In this document: positions 1-10,100 of the stretch, in pieces
Numbering within the stretch: the stretch's first letter is position 1
Layout of the letters: each line of letters starts with the position of its first letter
NCBI GenBank assembly: GCA_963825595.1
Contig: CAWGUE010000005.1
Location: 30,616-94,615, forward strand
Length of the DNA stretch: 64,000 bases
From: JARFQH01 sp963825595
GTDB lineage: Bacteria; Desulfobacterota; Desulfobacteria; Desulfobacterales; SG8-13
Direction of reading: 5' to 3'
Position numbers and translations under genes: made by a program
The notes under the pieces: model-generated
What the model was told of the DNA's origin: nothing
The model's database searches: none
Seen by the model: the letters and a program-made list of their open reading frames with translations, nothing else

Positions 1-126
1 ATCCCATCTAACACTCAATTACAGCGTTGCGGCCCTCCTCAAATTGAAATTACTGTTTCTCAAAACCCGTTGTATTCTGTCATCGACCACAAAAGAGAAG
101 CAGCGTCTTCACAAAGTTACACTTCT

Positions 127-951
127 TTACTTAAAACTTCTCGTTTCTCCGGGTTTCATGACAATAATTTTAGTTGAAATACCGGCGAGATGTTTTTTAA
201 ATTCTTCAGGTGTGCCTTTGAGTGGTGGGAAAGTACCATAATGTATGGGAATAACCTTTGATACTTTCAAGAAATTTCGAACAGCATAGGCTGCGTGCGC
301 AGGGTCCATTGTGAAATGACCGCCGATGGGGAGCAGTGCCAAATCGGGTTTGTATAATTCACCTATGATTCTCATATCCGTGAACACGCCAGTGTCGCCG
401 GCATGGTAGATTTTAAATCCAATTTCCAGTTCGATGATGTAACCCCCCTGCTCGCCACCTGGATGTACGCTCTTCTTTTTTGAAACAGGATCTGTATGAA
501 CCACATCAGAACTGTGTTCTGCATGAACCATCGTAATCCGGATGCCGTCACCTAATGGCATAATGGGACCGCTTTTGTTGAATCGGATGAGCCTTCCGTA
601 AGGCACCCAACCTAAAGCGGCGAATGTATGCCCCATATCGGCGTTCATCGCCACTTTTGCCCCGGTCTTTTCTGAGACCTGAGCAGAATCCCCCACATGA
701 TCGCCGTGACCATGGGTAACGAGTATGAGATCGACATTGCCGATCTTTTCCAAATCCTTGAACTCCGCGGGTGTCTTTGGATTCTTGGTGATGAATGGAT
801 CAATGAGAATGACGTTTCCGCCCGGAGTGTTAATTTTAAAGGCGGACTGTCCGAACCATTGCAAATCAAAAGCTTGCGCGGTGGATAAGGCGATAAAAAA
901 GACCGACATAAAAATAACAATATAAATGGGTTTTATATATTTCCAATGCAT
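127..951 (-). CDS. Secreted metal-dependent hydrolase, metallo-beta-lactamase fold (UPF0173-like)
   Basis: A 274-residue protein of the metallo-beta-lactamase superfamily. The metal-binding motif THGHGDHVGD lies near residues 77-86. Further metal-site candidates are HAEHSSD, HAGDTG and PIHYGTFP, in the order expected for UPF0173-type hydrolases. The frame stays open upstream to 1068, but the ATG at 951 gives a clean signal peptide (MHWKYIKPIYIVIFMSVFF then AQA), so I chose it. Most family members are cytoplasmic, so an exported form is slightly unusual. The substrate cannot be read from the sequence. It stands alone, with degraded DNA behind it. Confidence 0.85.
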   Translation of the reverse strand: MHWKYIKPIYIVIFMSVFFIALSTAQAFDLQWFGQSAFKINTPGGNVILIDPFITKNPKTPAEFKDLEKIGNVDLILVTHGHGDHVGDSAQVSEKTGAKVAMNADMGHTFAALGWVPYGRLIRFNKSGPIMPLGDGIRITMVHAEHSSDVVHTDPVSKKKSVHPGGEQGGYIIELEIGFKIYHAGDTGVFTDMRIIGELYKPDLALLPIGGHFTMDPAHAAYAVRNFLKVSKVIPIHYGTFPPLKGTPEEFKKHLAGISTKIIVMKPGETRSFK

Positions 952-1085
952 TGGTTTTACTCTTTGATATAATATTATTGTGCCTCGATTTGGTGATCCC
1001 TTGGCGGTCGTCTTACCTAATGGCAAGCGCTGATTTTTGGCGATCAGTTTGAGATTGGTCCTGCACAATTATTTTAAAAGGAAAC

Positions 1086-1105
1086 AAACGGCGTTTAAGC
1101 CGTTT
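1086..1105. terminator. Small palindromic hairpin
   Basis: AAACGGC and GCCGTTT form a perfect 7-bp stem around a 6-base loop. There is no clear T-tract, so terminator function is uncertain. Confidence 0.35.
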
Positions 1106-1204
1106 ATCTAAACAACTCTAGCTATCACCCAAAAAATTGAGATGACAGCAGGGATTGTCAAGGAAATAAACGATGCTTGTTTGTCCGTCTCGTTCATAAT
1201 TTAT

Positions 1205-1480
1205 CTTAATCATCTATACGCAGCTCATCAGAGTTTGGATTTAAACTGCTCTCTCTTTTTTTATCGTCTATCATCTTTTTCCGCAGTTTTTGTAACTCTG
1301 AACGTAAACGCGCATTTACTGTTCATAGAGGCTCGGCTAATATTTCTGCAATCTGGCTGTGCGAAAAGCCCCTGAAATAGGACAAAATTTATGCATCTCT
1401 CTGTTTCACCGGAAGCAGCGATATTGCATCGGTAATTGCCCTGTGATCCGGCCAATTTCGGTTAGTACCCATCCATACCC
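1205..1480 (-). pseudogene. Remnant of an ECF sigma factor C-terminus (third copy)
   Basis: The DNA from about 1205 to 1480 aligns base for base, with scattered substitutions and indels, to the 3' part of the intact sigma gene at 11515-12153 and to its decayed copy at 39314-39951. Shared stretches include the segments encoding the region-4 helix (GYSHSQI in the intact copy) and the C-terminal LNPNPDKLRINN tail. Frames are broken and the 5' half is gone. It is the oldest-looking of the three copies. Confidence 0.75.
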
Positions 1481-1618
1481 TGCAATGCATGACCGAGAAT
1501 ACCACATCGGCGTACCTAAGAGACCCATGCTCTTGCCCAAGTTGGTCTTTGCCAAGCGTCTCAGGTCGTGAAAGCTAATGCCGTTTTCAGCCTTCTTGCC
1601 GCAGGGAATACACCCCAC
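1406..1618 (-). pseudogene. Possible tyrosine recombinase fragment
   Basis: A short open stretch encodes GISFHDLRRLAKTNLGK. The HDLRR core matches box II of phage-type integrases (HxLRR), where the His and Arg are catalytic. Only about 20 residues are convincing, and the catalytic Tyr region is absent. It overlaps the edge of the sigma remnant, in keeping with a scrambled region. The match is short, so confidence is low. Confidence 0.3.
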
Positions 1619-2436
1619 TTGCAGACTCGCTTAAGCCCGTTCCTGCCTGTTATCGGCTGCCTCTCGTAGAGTATATATAATCTCACAACCGTGTTTTAAA
1701 ACCCTTGGCAGCTCGTATAGCACCCTTTTAACGTGATGTTTAAAGGGGCCCGTTGCCCTCCTTTGTATCAAACTCCGTGAGCGAGATAAAAGCTGCCTTG
1801 CGGTCAACCTAAGCCCATTTAAGCACTCAAATGTCCGAACCGACTCCTCTGCGCTGCTTCCCGTCCAGTAGGTAATAGTAAAGAAGCGCGTACCGCCGGC
1901 TTTGTTCATCCGTTTGCTGCACTTTTTTGATTCAAAAAGCTTCAGGACACATTTGAACTTCTTTTTCTATACCGCCTGATTCCAGTAACACATTGAACAC
2001 TCTTCTAATACCCCATAAAAACCCTGCCGTTTTCCCTGACTTGGTCAACTATGGGCAGGCGGTCCAGGGAATCCGTTTTGGATAAATTCGAGGCAAACGC
2101 CATGACTGTATTCTGCTTCCGGTTAATTTTGAATATACAATAATGACTTGCCCCCGTAATCCTTGTCAAAAATCATCTTTTTACATATCGAACATTCCGA
2201 CAGCAATCCAAGTCGTTGAAAATTAGTTAATTTCGCTGCAATGTGACGATAAGGAAAAAAACTGAGGGTTGACTTCTAATTTCCATTTTGCTTAAAGTGA
2301 TCATGTTCAGCGGAACTCAGTTTTCATTCTGTCACATATAGGCAATATACTAAGCGCTAAGACTTAACTCGCTAAAACAGATTCTTAGCAATCATTATGT
2401 CCACAGATAATCTCCGAACATCATCAGGCAGCTATC
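1481..2436. other. Degraded intergenic region without an intact gene
   Basis: About 950 bases between the decayed sigma copy and the sulfotransferase gene. A 92-codon open frame on the minus strand (1631-1909) has a protein-like composition but no family I recognise; it may be a transposase scrap. The rest holds no convincing ORF, RNA gene or repeat. Confidence 0.5.
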
Positions 2437-3084
2437 ATGAATATTGAACCTTCGTATGAAGTGAATAAGGTCGGTATAACTATAGGGAAACCTCTTCTTC
2501 AGCAGAGAACCTACATCATAACCGGTGTCGAAAGAGGGGGAACATCTCCAGTGGCAGGTGCTGCTAGGGCACTCGGACTCTATTTGGGAGAAGGCCTGCA
2601 TCAAAATAATGAAGATCCTCTCTTTGTACATCGTGGTTATGATGAAACCATTGATGCTATTAATCTCCGAAACTCGACTCACTCCGTCTGGGGCTGGAAG
2701 TATCCAAAAGCATTCTTGGATCTGCCTTTATATATTGAGCATGTGCGGAACCCACATCTCATAATAGTATTTAGGGACCCTATAGCGTCATCCATGGGGC
2801 ATGAGAAGTGGAGTGGTATCGGAATATACAAACCGATGCACTTTCATCTGAGTGAGTCGCAAGCTTATAATTCATTGAATCTAACCCATGCGTTGGCAGC
2901 AAGAGTACCGACATTTCTAATAAGTTACGAAAAATGGCTTTTAAATATAGAAGTAGGTGTTGAGGAGTTGGCAAAGTTTTTGCTCCTAAAATTCCCAACC
3001 GAAGCGCTGAAGAAAACCTTATTAAAATATTTACATGGTAATACTTACAAAAATTTTGATGATTTCTTTTCATCGCATACTTAG
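2437..3084 (+). CDS. Sulfotransferase-family protein
   Basis: A 215-residue protein with the two signatures of PAPS-dependent sulfotransferases. The N-terminal phosphosulfate loop is TGVERGGTSPVAGAARALG (residues ~29-47, the RGGTS type seen in bacterial enzymes). The 3'-phosphate-binding segment is IIVFRDPIASSMGHEKW (~109-125). It is shorter than most family members (250-350 residues). It converges on the polysaccharide operon that ends at 3195, so sulfation of the exported glycan is a reasonable inference. The acceptor is unknown. Confidence 0.7.
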   Translation: MNIEPSYEVNKVGITIGKPLLQQRTYIITGVERGGTSPVAGAARALGLYLGEGLHQNNEDPLFVHRGYDETIDAINLRNSTHSVWGWKYPKAFLDLPLYIEHVRNPHLIIVFRDPIASSMGHEKWSGIGIYKPMHFHLSESQAYNSLNLTHALAARVPTFLISYEKWLLNIEVGVEELAKFLLLKFPTEALKKTLLKYLHGNTYKNFDDFFSSHT

Positions 3085-3194
3085 AACTATAAAATCCACA
3101 GGTCGTTAGTAGTACTCGATATTGCTTGCTCTTTCAGTAGCAATGCACTCAATTTCGACATAAAGAAGATACACTGTATGTTACAAACAGTTTT

Positions 3195-4154
3195 TTACAT
3201 CCTATTCGGCATTCTCTCTAATGCTTTGACTTCCTGATGGGTCCTGTCAAAATTTCTCAATACGCCATCCAAAAAACCATACCCGAGCATTCTCAAATAG
3301 GATCGTTTCTCATCATAAAATCTCACTTTATACAACCACATTAATAACTTAACAACCGCCACGAGAGGGAATAAGTATCCTGAGACGAGCCTGTAAATTT
3401 CAAGCCCATTGCGATATGAATAGAAGATTCTCCATAGTGGTTTATATATGAGCTTACTATCTGTAACTGTCACTGTATCATGAATAAAGACGAGTCCGGG
3501 ATCAAATAACAATCTGTATCCTGCTTTTCGCAACAGCAGAGTGTAAATAGTGTCGTCTCCATACAAAAAAAGCTCTTTTCGGGGTAACCCTATCCTTTTT
3601 TTTATTACTTCCGAGCGAATAAACAGTCCGGCGAAAGAACCTGAATCAACATCGATCTGATCCTTAACCAAGTATGGCCCATTTCCGATATGAAACGCTG
3701 CGGTTCCCTTTTTTATAATCTGAACAGTAATACGGAAATCGCTAAATGGATCAATACTAGGGCGATTCATTTCGCTGATATCGCCGTTCGGCAAAAAAAC
3801 AGCTGAAACCACTCCTCCGACATCCTTCGAATAGTCTCTATTTATAAACTTTTTAATCGCTCCTTCTTCTGGATAAGCATCATCGTCAAAACAAACAATC
3901 CAATCGGGATTATACTTTTTCAAGGCACATTTAAAACCTTCGTGAAATCCTCCGGCCCCCCCCGTATTCTCAGAGACATTAATGAAAGTTAACTTTGTAT
4001 TTTGCACACTCTCCAACCATTCTTTGGTACCGTCTGTAGATGCGTTATTTACAATAACAATTCCTGATACAGGCTCCCTGCATGCCGCAATGTATGCCTG
4101 CTTAAGTTTCTGGACCCGATTATAAGTTACAATTACAGCGACTATGTTTGCCAT
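3195..4154 (-). CDS. Family 2 glycosyltransferase, galactofuranosyltransferase-like
   Basis: A 319-residue GT-A fold enzyme. It starts with IVAVIVTYNRVQKLKQAYIA (nucleotide-sugar binding), has the metal-binding DDD in WIVCFDDDAYPEEG and an acceptor-side GDD in FLYGDDTIYTLLL. The C-terminal quarter carries a hydrophobic stretch (YLFPLVAVVKLLMWLY) that probably rests on the membrane. Similar proteins often lie next to UDP-galactopyranose mutase and transfer galactofuranose, and this gene begins 12 bases after the glf stop. It is the last gene of the polysaccharide operon. Confidence 0.8.
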   Translation of the reverse strand: MANIVAVIVTYNRVQKLKQAYIAACREPVSGIVIVNNASTDGTKEWLESVQNTKLTFINVSENTGGAGGFHEGFKCALKKYNPDWIVCFDDDAYPEEGAIKKFINRDYSKDVGGVVSAVFLPNGDISEMNRPSIDPFSDFRITVQIIKKGTAAFHIGNGPYLVKDQIDVDSGSFAGLFIRSEVIKKRIGLPRKELFLYGDDTIYTLLLRKAGYRLLFDPGLVFIHDTVTVTDSKLIYKPLWRIFYSYRNGLEIYRLVSGYLFPLVAVVKLLMWLYKVRFYDEKRSYLRMLGYGFLDGVLRNFDRTHQEVKALERMPNRM

Positions 4155-4165
4155 GCTTTATAGCC

Positions 4166-5314
4166 TCAAGCGGTCTCTCTCAATTCGGCCTCAACTTTGC
4201 CCTTTTCCCAACCGTGCAGAATAAACTTTTCCGCATTTTCCAAAGCTTCTTTTATTGTGACATCCATATCCAAATAACGAAACGTCCCCAGACGACCAAC
4301 AAATGTAACCCCTATTTCAGAATTTGCTTTTGCCGCGTATCTTTTAAGCAGAACTTCATCATCTGTGAGCCGGATAGGGTAATACGGTACATCGCCATTT
4401 TCACAGTATCTGCTGTATTCTCTGACGTAAACAGTCTTTTCATGCAGTTCCCACGGTGCAAAGTGTTTATGTTCGACAATCCTAGTATAGGGCACATCAG
4501 CTTCGCAATAATTGATCACTGCGCAGCCCTGATAGTCACCAACTGCATGATATTTTTCGAAATCAAGAGTACGGTAGCCCAATCGCCCAAGTTCAAAGTT
4601 AAAATACGCATCCAAAGGCCCACTATAGAATACATGATCATAATTTGAATTTTGATTTTTTTTGTAATGTTGTTTCAAATAAAGGGTGATGTTAGGGTGA
4701 TCGATAAGCTTGCTGAAAATTTCATTGTATCCATTTTGGGGTATGCCTTGATACTTATGATTGAAGTAGTTGTCGTCATAGTTGAACCTTACTGGTAATC
4801 GACTAAAAATGTTAGCTGGAAGTATATTTGGAGAAACACCCCAATGTTTGGTTGTGTATCCTTCAAAAAAAGCCTCATACAGCTCCTTGCCGATACAAGA
4901 TAGAGCCTTCTCTTTAAATGTCCTTGGATTGTAATTGTACACAACAGATTTTTTTTTTATCAATTCCTCTGCTTCATTTGGTGAGAGTACCCTATCAAAA
5001 AACTGGTTTATTGTTAAAAGATTTAACGGCAGCGAATAAACCCTTCCGCCGGTAACGGCTTTAACTCTGTTTGAATAGAGAACGAACTCAGCGAATTGAT
5101 TAACAAAGCGCCAAACTCTTTCGTTATCTGTATGGAATATATGAGCCCCATATTTATGTACCATCACGCCGGTCTCAGAATCTCTTTCGGAATAGCAGTT
5201 CCCGCCTATATGATCTCTGGATTCGTAAATATCGACTATATAACCGGCATGGGCCAACTGGTATCCGATTACGGTACCTGAAAATCCCGCGCCAACAACC
5301 GCAACCTTTTTCAC
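4166..5314 (-). CDS. glf: UDP-galactopyranose mutase
   Basis: This 382-residue flavoenzyme interconverts UDP-galactopyranose and UDP-galactofuranose in the cytoplasm and feeds the galactofuranosyltransferase downstream. The FAD-binding GxGxxG is VVGAGFSG at the N-terminus, followed by the family segments YESRDHIGGNC and YGAHIFHT. Conserved C-terminal features include PIRLTDDE and FVGRLGTFRYLDMD. Length fits the family. The start is GTG at 5314, overlapping the TGA of the upstream glycosyltransferase (GTGA), which points to translational coupling. Confidence 0.95.
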   Translation of the reverse strand: MKKVAVVGAGFSGTVIGYQLAHAGYIVDIYESRDHIGGNCYSERDSETGVMVHKYGAHIFHTDNERVWRFVNQFAEFVLYSNRVKAVTGGRVYSLPLNLLTINQFFDRVLSPNEAEELIKKKSVVYNYNPRTFKEKALSCIGKELYEAFFEGYTTKHWGVSPNILPANIFSRLPVRFNYDDNYFNHKYQGIPQNGYNEIFSKLIDHPNITLYLKQHYKKNQNSNYDHVFYSGPLDAYFNFELGRLGYRTLDFEKYHAVGDYQGCAVINYCEADVPYTRIVEHKHFAPWELHEKTVYVREYSRYCENGDVPYYPIRLTDDEVLLKRYAAKANSEIGVTFVGRLGTFRYLDMDVTIKEALENAEKFILHGWEKGKVEAELRETA

Positions 5315-6888
5315 CTACCCGCTCCTCTCCTATTGTTCAAAGAATCGTTAAAAGAATATTCATTTCCGCATTTGAGGTTATCAGAGCCTGCCGCTTTTGA
5401 TGTCACTGTTCCACCGGCACCGTAGAGTTTGAATAATTCATCGATATGCATACTCATGGTTCGTAATGTCAGCGTTTCATCCCAATAGTTTTCCAGACTC
5501 GAAGGATCATCAATGATCCCATTTATGACCTGTTCAAGTTGCCTTGTTGATCCGGCTTTAAACACAAATTTATCACATTTTGATAGTTCGGCAGCTCCGC
5601 CTAAGCCACTGGTAATGATGGGTATTCCATTTGAAACCATCTCTATTGCGACCTGTGGAAGATTGTCCTCCCATAAAACAGGTACGATGCCGACGTGTAC
5701 TCCTTCGAGTATCTCTAAAAGATTACTATGAGTATACCCGTCGTAGACGATTATTTCGTGATATTTATAGGCAATTCCATTTAACCTCTGCATCACATTA
5801 TCGTCGGTAATTGGTGCGGCAATGACAACCTTCATATTTGATGTGCTTTTACGGGGCAAACTTTCTAGTACCTCTAATAGAAAGTAAAATCCTTTGTCTT
5901 TTCTCATGTAACCCATATACAGAAAAGAGATGACTTCGCCCTTACCGGGTGGTTCTCTTTTCAAATTAATATGCTCAGCCTGTTCAGTACCTATGTACAG
6001 GACAGCCAGTTTTGAATCGTGGATGTTAAAGCCTTTGGATAGTTCCGCGGTTCTTTCAGATACCGCAATTATCTTGTGACAATATTCGTTTAGCACAGAA
6101 ACGTAATACTGCCTTCTCTCTGCATATATTTTTGCGCTTTTTAAGTCTTTAATGACAATTTTATTATTGTGGCCAGACAATTTTTTTGCATTTGACTGCG
6201 GGTGCATTACGGAGTAAAACCACCGATAAATCCGTTTCAATCTATTCACATTATTAAAGGTAAAATTAAATACCCACGTTTCGGGACCAAAACCCAAAGA
6301 CTTCAGCATGAAGGCTAATTGGTGCGCTTTAACGGCTGCAGCATATGGCGGTTCATAGGTAAGACAGTTAATACATCTGGCTCCATCAAAAAAATTTTTG
6401 CAGTTTTTCTTTTCATTCCACCAGAGATTGACTTGAGGACAAAACGCAAAATAATTATGGAGTGTGAAGATGATTTTAGTAGAAGGTATTTTCTTGGCTA
6501 GTTTAAGAAAGCTTAGAGGTATTCCTTCTATATTATGAAAGTGGATGATATCGAACGGTCCATTTTCTTCTAAGAATTCATGAAATACCATTTCCATTTC
6601 TTTGTTTTCAGTCGCATCATCGATGGTGTGAAATGAAAAATGCCCTGGGGACATGACGCGAGAGTTAACTATCTCAAAAGTTTTGCAATTATTTCCGAAA
6701 ACATTCTTTGTTCTTCTTACATATACGTTATGATTAAAAAAATTGTAGGACAACCCGGAACTAAGAAAGTAAACATCTATATCCTGTTTTACCAATCGGC
6801 CGACGAGATTCTTTAAATAGACTGAAACACCTCCGCCTCTTTTTTCTGGATCGTCAAATTGCACCCAATTGTAGTATAAAATTTTCAT
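5311..6888 (-). CDS. Family 4 glycosyltransferase
   Basis: A GT-B fold glycosyltransferase of about 525 residues. The N-terminal acceptor domain begins MKILYYNWVQFDDPEKRGGG, and the C-terminal donor domain has the EX7E-type segment EMVSNGIPIITSGLGGAAE. A long central insert contains a Cys-rich patch (KKNCKNFFDGARCINCLTYE), as in glycosyltransferases acting on O-antigens. The frame is open to an earlier ATG at 6945; I prefer 6888 because the Rossmann beta-strand starts there. Neither start has a strong ribosome site. Its stop overlaps the glf start. Confidence 0.8.
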   Translation of the reverse strand: MKILYYNWVQFDDPEKRGGGVSVYLKNLVGRLVKQDIDVYFLSSGLSYNFFNHNVYVRRTKNVFGNNCKTFEIVNSRVMSPGHFSFHTIDDATENKEMEMVFHEFLEENGPFDIIHFHNIEGIPLSFLKLAKKIPSTKIIFTLHNYFAFCPQVNLWWNEKKNCKNFFDGARCINCLTYEPPYAAAVKAHQLAFMLKSLGFGPETWVFNFTFNNVNRLKRIYRWFYSVMHPQSNAKKLSGHNNKIVIKDLKSAKIYAERRQYYVSVLNEYCHKIIAVSERTAELSKGFNIHDSKLAVLYIGTEQAEHINLKREPPGKGEVISFLYMGYMRKDKGFYFLLEVLESLPRKSTSNMKVVIAAPITDDNVMQRLNGIAYKYHEIIVYDGYTHSNLLEILEGVHVGIVPVLWEDNLPQVAIEMVSNGIPIITSGLGGAAELSKCDKFVFKAGSTRQLEQVINGIIDDPSSLENYWDETLTLRTMSMHIDELFKLYGAGGTVTSKAAGSDNLKCGNEYSFNDSLNNRRGAGR

Positions 6889-7048
6889 TGTCTTAAAATA
6901 TAATTCTGAGTCGTCCTGATTTAACAGCGATCGTGAAAAACGCATTGTCTAAAAATACGGGCATCGTAAGATTAATAACAACCATGTGATTTCGTATCTC
7001 AATTTATATATTTCCTTTTGAGGAATACTGAGGTAATTTATGGCTACA

Positions 7049-7792
7049 TTACTTCATTTCTTTCACGTATCCCTCCAAAACTCTTCCAACCGGGCCATCG
7101 TCTCTTATTCTGTGGCTATCAATCCAGATAGCTCTATCACATAGGCGACGTATCTGATTAGGACTATGAGATACTAACAGCATCGTAATCCCTCTTTTTT
7201 TAAATCTTTCAATTACGCCGAAGCATTTTTCCTTGAACCGAATGTCACCAACCGCCAAAACTTCGTCTATTAATAGCAGCTTCGGCTGCAACTGGGTAAT
7301 AATCGAAAATCCCAACCTTGCCAACATACCGCTTGAATAGGTCCGAATCGGTTGATCTGCGAAGGTGCCTAATTCAGCGAAATCCAAAATTTCGTCTAAC
7401 TTGCTGGACACAAATTTCTTTGGCAATCCAAGTAATACCCCTTTCAATAAAATGTTTTCCCTACCGGTAAGATCTGCATGAAAACCGCCGCCTATCTCTA
7501 ACAACGGAGAAACCCTTTCCCGAACTATAACCCGGCCCTTGGAAGGTTCCAGCACTCCCGCAATTAACCCCAATGTGGTACTCTTGCCTGATCCGTTTCT
7601 ACCGATTACACCGATTGTTTCGCCAGTGTTTACGCGAAATGAAATATCCTCCAAGGCGACAAAACGTTCCGTTCTAAATTTTTTTAAGGATTCCGGAAAT
7701 CCTAATATAAAAGATTTGAAGCTTGCGTGTAAGGAGTGATACGATGGAAATGATTTACCGACACCGATGAATTCAACAAGTGGTTTTTTCAT
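7049..7792 (-). CDS. wzt: O-antigen/polysaccharide ABC exporter ATP-binding protein
   Basis: A 247-residue ATPase that, with the permease upstream, exports finished undecaprenyl-linked polysaccharide across the inner membrane. Visible motifs are Walker A GRNGSGKST, signature YSSGMLARLGF and Walker B LLLIDEVLAVGD. The protein ends shortly after the nucleotide-binding domain, so it lacks the C-terminal carbohydrate-binding domain of some Wzt proteins; recognition of a capped chain is therefore unlikely. ATG at 7792 overlaps the permease stop (ATGA), which decides the start over an upstream in-frame start at 7891. Confidence 0.9.
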   Translation of the reverse strand: MKKPLVEFIGVGKSFPSYHSLHASFKSFILGFPESLKKFRTERFVALEDISFRVNTGETIGVIGRNGSGKSTTLGLIAGVLEPSKGRVIVRERVSPLLEIGGGFHADLTGRENILLKGVLLGLPKKFVSSKLDEILDFAELGTFADQPIRTYSSGMLARLGFSIITQLQPKLLLIDEVLAVGDIRFKEKCFGVIERFKKRGITMLLVSHSPNQIRRLCDRAIWIDSHRIRDDGPVGRVLEGYVKEMK

Positions 7793-8556
7793 AGTACTTC
7801 TGCAAACTTGCTTTTCAGACGCTGATAAAGCATGCTGCCACTTAAAAGCGATAGGGTTGCATAAACAGCACTGACTCCCAGCCACTTCCACAATACCACG
7901 CCCTCAATGAAAAGTGCTCTCCAGAGTTCGACGATACCTGTCATGGGATTCAAATAGAAATAGAGTTTGAAATCCTCTGGTACCATATTCAAAGGAAATA
8001 TCACGGGTGTCAGATAAAATAACATGGTTATCATAATGCTCATAATTCGCTCGGTATCTCTAAAAAATATATTCAGACTCGATACGATAAGCCCGATGCC
8101 AAAGATCAACGCAAGCTGTATGGCTGCTATTAACGGTACCCCGTATATCCAAGTTAAATAAAATATTTGTTGATCATATATAAAAAGGAAAACGATTATG
8201 ACAATCCAAGATATGGCAAAATGTACCATCTCGATTAGAACCGTGCTCAAAGGCAGCAGCGATTTGGGAAACATAATTTTCTTAATAATCGAGGCATTCG
8301 AGATGAGTGTCCTGGTTGACAAATTGATGGCATTTGCAAACCATTGCCAGGGGAAAATACCGACAATGAGGAACAACCCATAGTTATCTACTTTTATACG
8401 GATAATGCGCTGAAATGCGACATACAATATGGCGGCAAATACCAGCGGGTAACCGATAGCCCATACATAGCCCAACAGGGTATTCTTGTATTTTATCTTG
8501 AAATCTTTGGCTATGAGGATGAGGGTAATATCAATGTAATTTTTAACCGTATACAT
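7789..8556 (-). CDS. wzm: O-antigen/polysaccharide ABC exporter permease
   Basis: A 255-residue ABC-2 type membrane protein with about six hydrophobic segments. The N-terminal part (LILIAKDFKIKYKNTLLGYVWAI) is typical of Wzm/KpsM/TagG permeases. It is the first gene of the polysaccharide operon and its stop overlaps wzt by four bases. It forms the channel half of the exporter. Confidence 0.9.
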   Translation of the reverse strand: MYTVKNYIDITLILIAKDFKIKYKNTLLGYVWAIGYPLVFAAILYVAFQRIIRIKVDNYGLFLIVGIFPWQWFANAINLSTRTLISNASIIKKIMFPKSLLPLSTVLIEMVHFAISWIVIIVFLFIYDQQIFYLTWIYGVPLIAAIQLALIFGIGLIVSSLNIFFRDTERIMSIMITMLFYLTPVIFPLNMVPEDFKLYFYLNPMTGIVELWRALFIEGVVLWKWLGVSAVYATLSLLSGSMLYQRLKSKFAEVL

Positions 8557-8643
8557 AATACTTCATAGACATGTCGTGGTTGCTGGAACCCTGCTTTACA
8601 ATTACCTCTACTTGTAATAGTAGCGAGATGTTCACTCGAGCAA

Positions 8644-9915
8644 CTAAAATTTTGCCGTAGTTGAAACAAAGCATCCGCCACCACCACTTCCTCCACCCCC
8701 GCCGGTTGCAGCTGGAGTTGGTTCAGTGACATTATCTGATGCTGTTTCAGTGACTTTATAGATAGTGCCGTCGGGTGGAGAAAAATGCGCTAAGTACAAT
8801 TCACCATTTTCATCTTCTCCAAAGGTTGAAATTAATAGATCAGAATCCAATAATTCTTCAGTGGTCCAGTTTCCGTAAACATTCAGATTTGCTCCCCAAA
8901 TTCTTCCAGAGCAAAAATCCGCATAGAAATAAGTGCCTGTCAAGCTTGGGTACAAAGCCCCCCGATACCGGTAGCCTCCGGTTATTGAGCAGTTTCCGAG
9001 GGAATGGTCAAATTCAATTATGGGCAACGACAGGGAACCATCGTTGCAGTCTGTGTTGGAGCCAACGCACTGATTGCCCTCCATCAAACGCCATCCGTAA
9101 TTTTCACCGCCGCCACTACCCGCTTGCTGATAATCCACCTCCTCAAAATTGTCCTGCCCCACATCAGCGATAAATAAATCCCCGGTAAGTCGATCGAAAC
9201 TGAAACGCCATGGATTTCGCAAGCCCAGCGCCCAAATTTCTTGTTTTGCGTTAGGATTACCCACAAACGGGTTGTCAGGTGGGATTGCATAAGGAGAACC
9301 AGCATCGACGTTAAGCCTCAAAACCTTGCCCAGCAGAGAATCGAGGTTCTGCGCATTGTTCAAGGGATCGCCGCCGTCTCCACCATCACCCATCCCAATG
9401 TACAGATAACCATCTGGCCCGAATTGCAGTTGTCCACCATTGTGGTTTACAAACGGTTGAGGAATCGTGAGAAGAATGGTTGCAGAAGCGGTATCAACCA
9501 CGTTCGGATCGGTGGAAACCTTATATCGGGCAATTACCGTATCCCCATTAATATCCGTGTAGTTGACGTACAGAAACCCATTTGCAGAGTAGTCCGGATG
9601 GAAAGCCACGCTCAGCAACCCACGTTCACTTCCGGTGGTTATAAGTGATCCGATGTCTAAAAACGGCGCGGGCAACAGCTGTGACCCATCGTAGATATAA
9701 ATTTCCCCCACCTGAAGAGTTATGAATAGCCTTCCCGTGCCGTCTCCTGCATGGACTATGGCAACTGGGCTGTTAAGACCCGAAATCATTGGTACAAGTT
9801 GAATATTGGGGCCGGCGTTTAAAAGACCCGGGGAAACCAGGGTATACGCACAGAATAGAACCAGAATGAATTTTCTGTCTCTTAACTTTGGCCAGTGATT
9901 AATTGGATGACTCAT
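8644..9915 (-). CDS. Secreted PQQ-type glucose/sorbosone dehydrogenase
   Basis: A 423-residue beta-propeller protein of the soluble aldose dehydrogenase family (Asd/YliI-like), which oxidises sugars with PQQ in the periplasm or outside the cell. Family landmarks are ERGLLSVAFHPDY, FVNHNGGQLQFGPDGYLYIGMGDGG, LGLRNPWRFSFD and DVGQDNFEEVDY. A signal peptide covers about residues 14-34. The C-terminus is odd: after a Gly-rich linker it stops at GGGCFVSTTAKF, a CFI-box-like tail also found on the protease at 23281-26634. No PQQ synthesis genes are in the window. Confidence 0.88.
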   Translation of the reverse strand: MSHPINHWPKLRDRKFILVLFCAYTLVSPGLLNAGPNIQLVPMISGLNSPVAIVHAGDGTGRLFITLQVGEIYIYDGSQLLPAPFLDIGSLITTGSERGLLSVAFHPDYSANGFLYVNYTDINGDTVIARYKVSTDPNVVDTASATILLTIPQPFVNHNGGQLQFGPDGYLYIGMGDGGDGGDPLNNAQNLDSLLGKVLRLNVDAGSPYAIPPDNPFVGNPNAKQEIWALGLRNPWRFSFDRLTGDLFIADVGQDNFEEVDYQQAGSGGGENYGWRLMEGNQCVGSNTDCNDGSLSLPIIEFDHSLGNCSITGGYRYRGALYPSLTGTYFYADFCSGRIWGANLNVYGNWTTEELLDSDLLISTFGEDENGELYLAHFSPPDGTIYKVTETASDNVTEPTPAATGGGGGSGGGGCFVSTTAKF

Positions 9916-10100
9916 GCGAATATTCCCGGGGCATTAAGTGTAATCCAAGATCCGCATTTCCTATCTTATCGTTTACATTGAGTACATGCAGCATAGATCC
10001 CATTCGTCCCAAGGATGCCTAACGATGAAGCGGGCACCCTTGGATACTTTCCCAGATTATTTTCGATATGCAAACTACTTCGATTGGAAATTGGCCGGAT

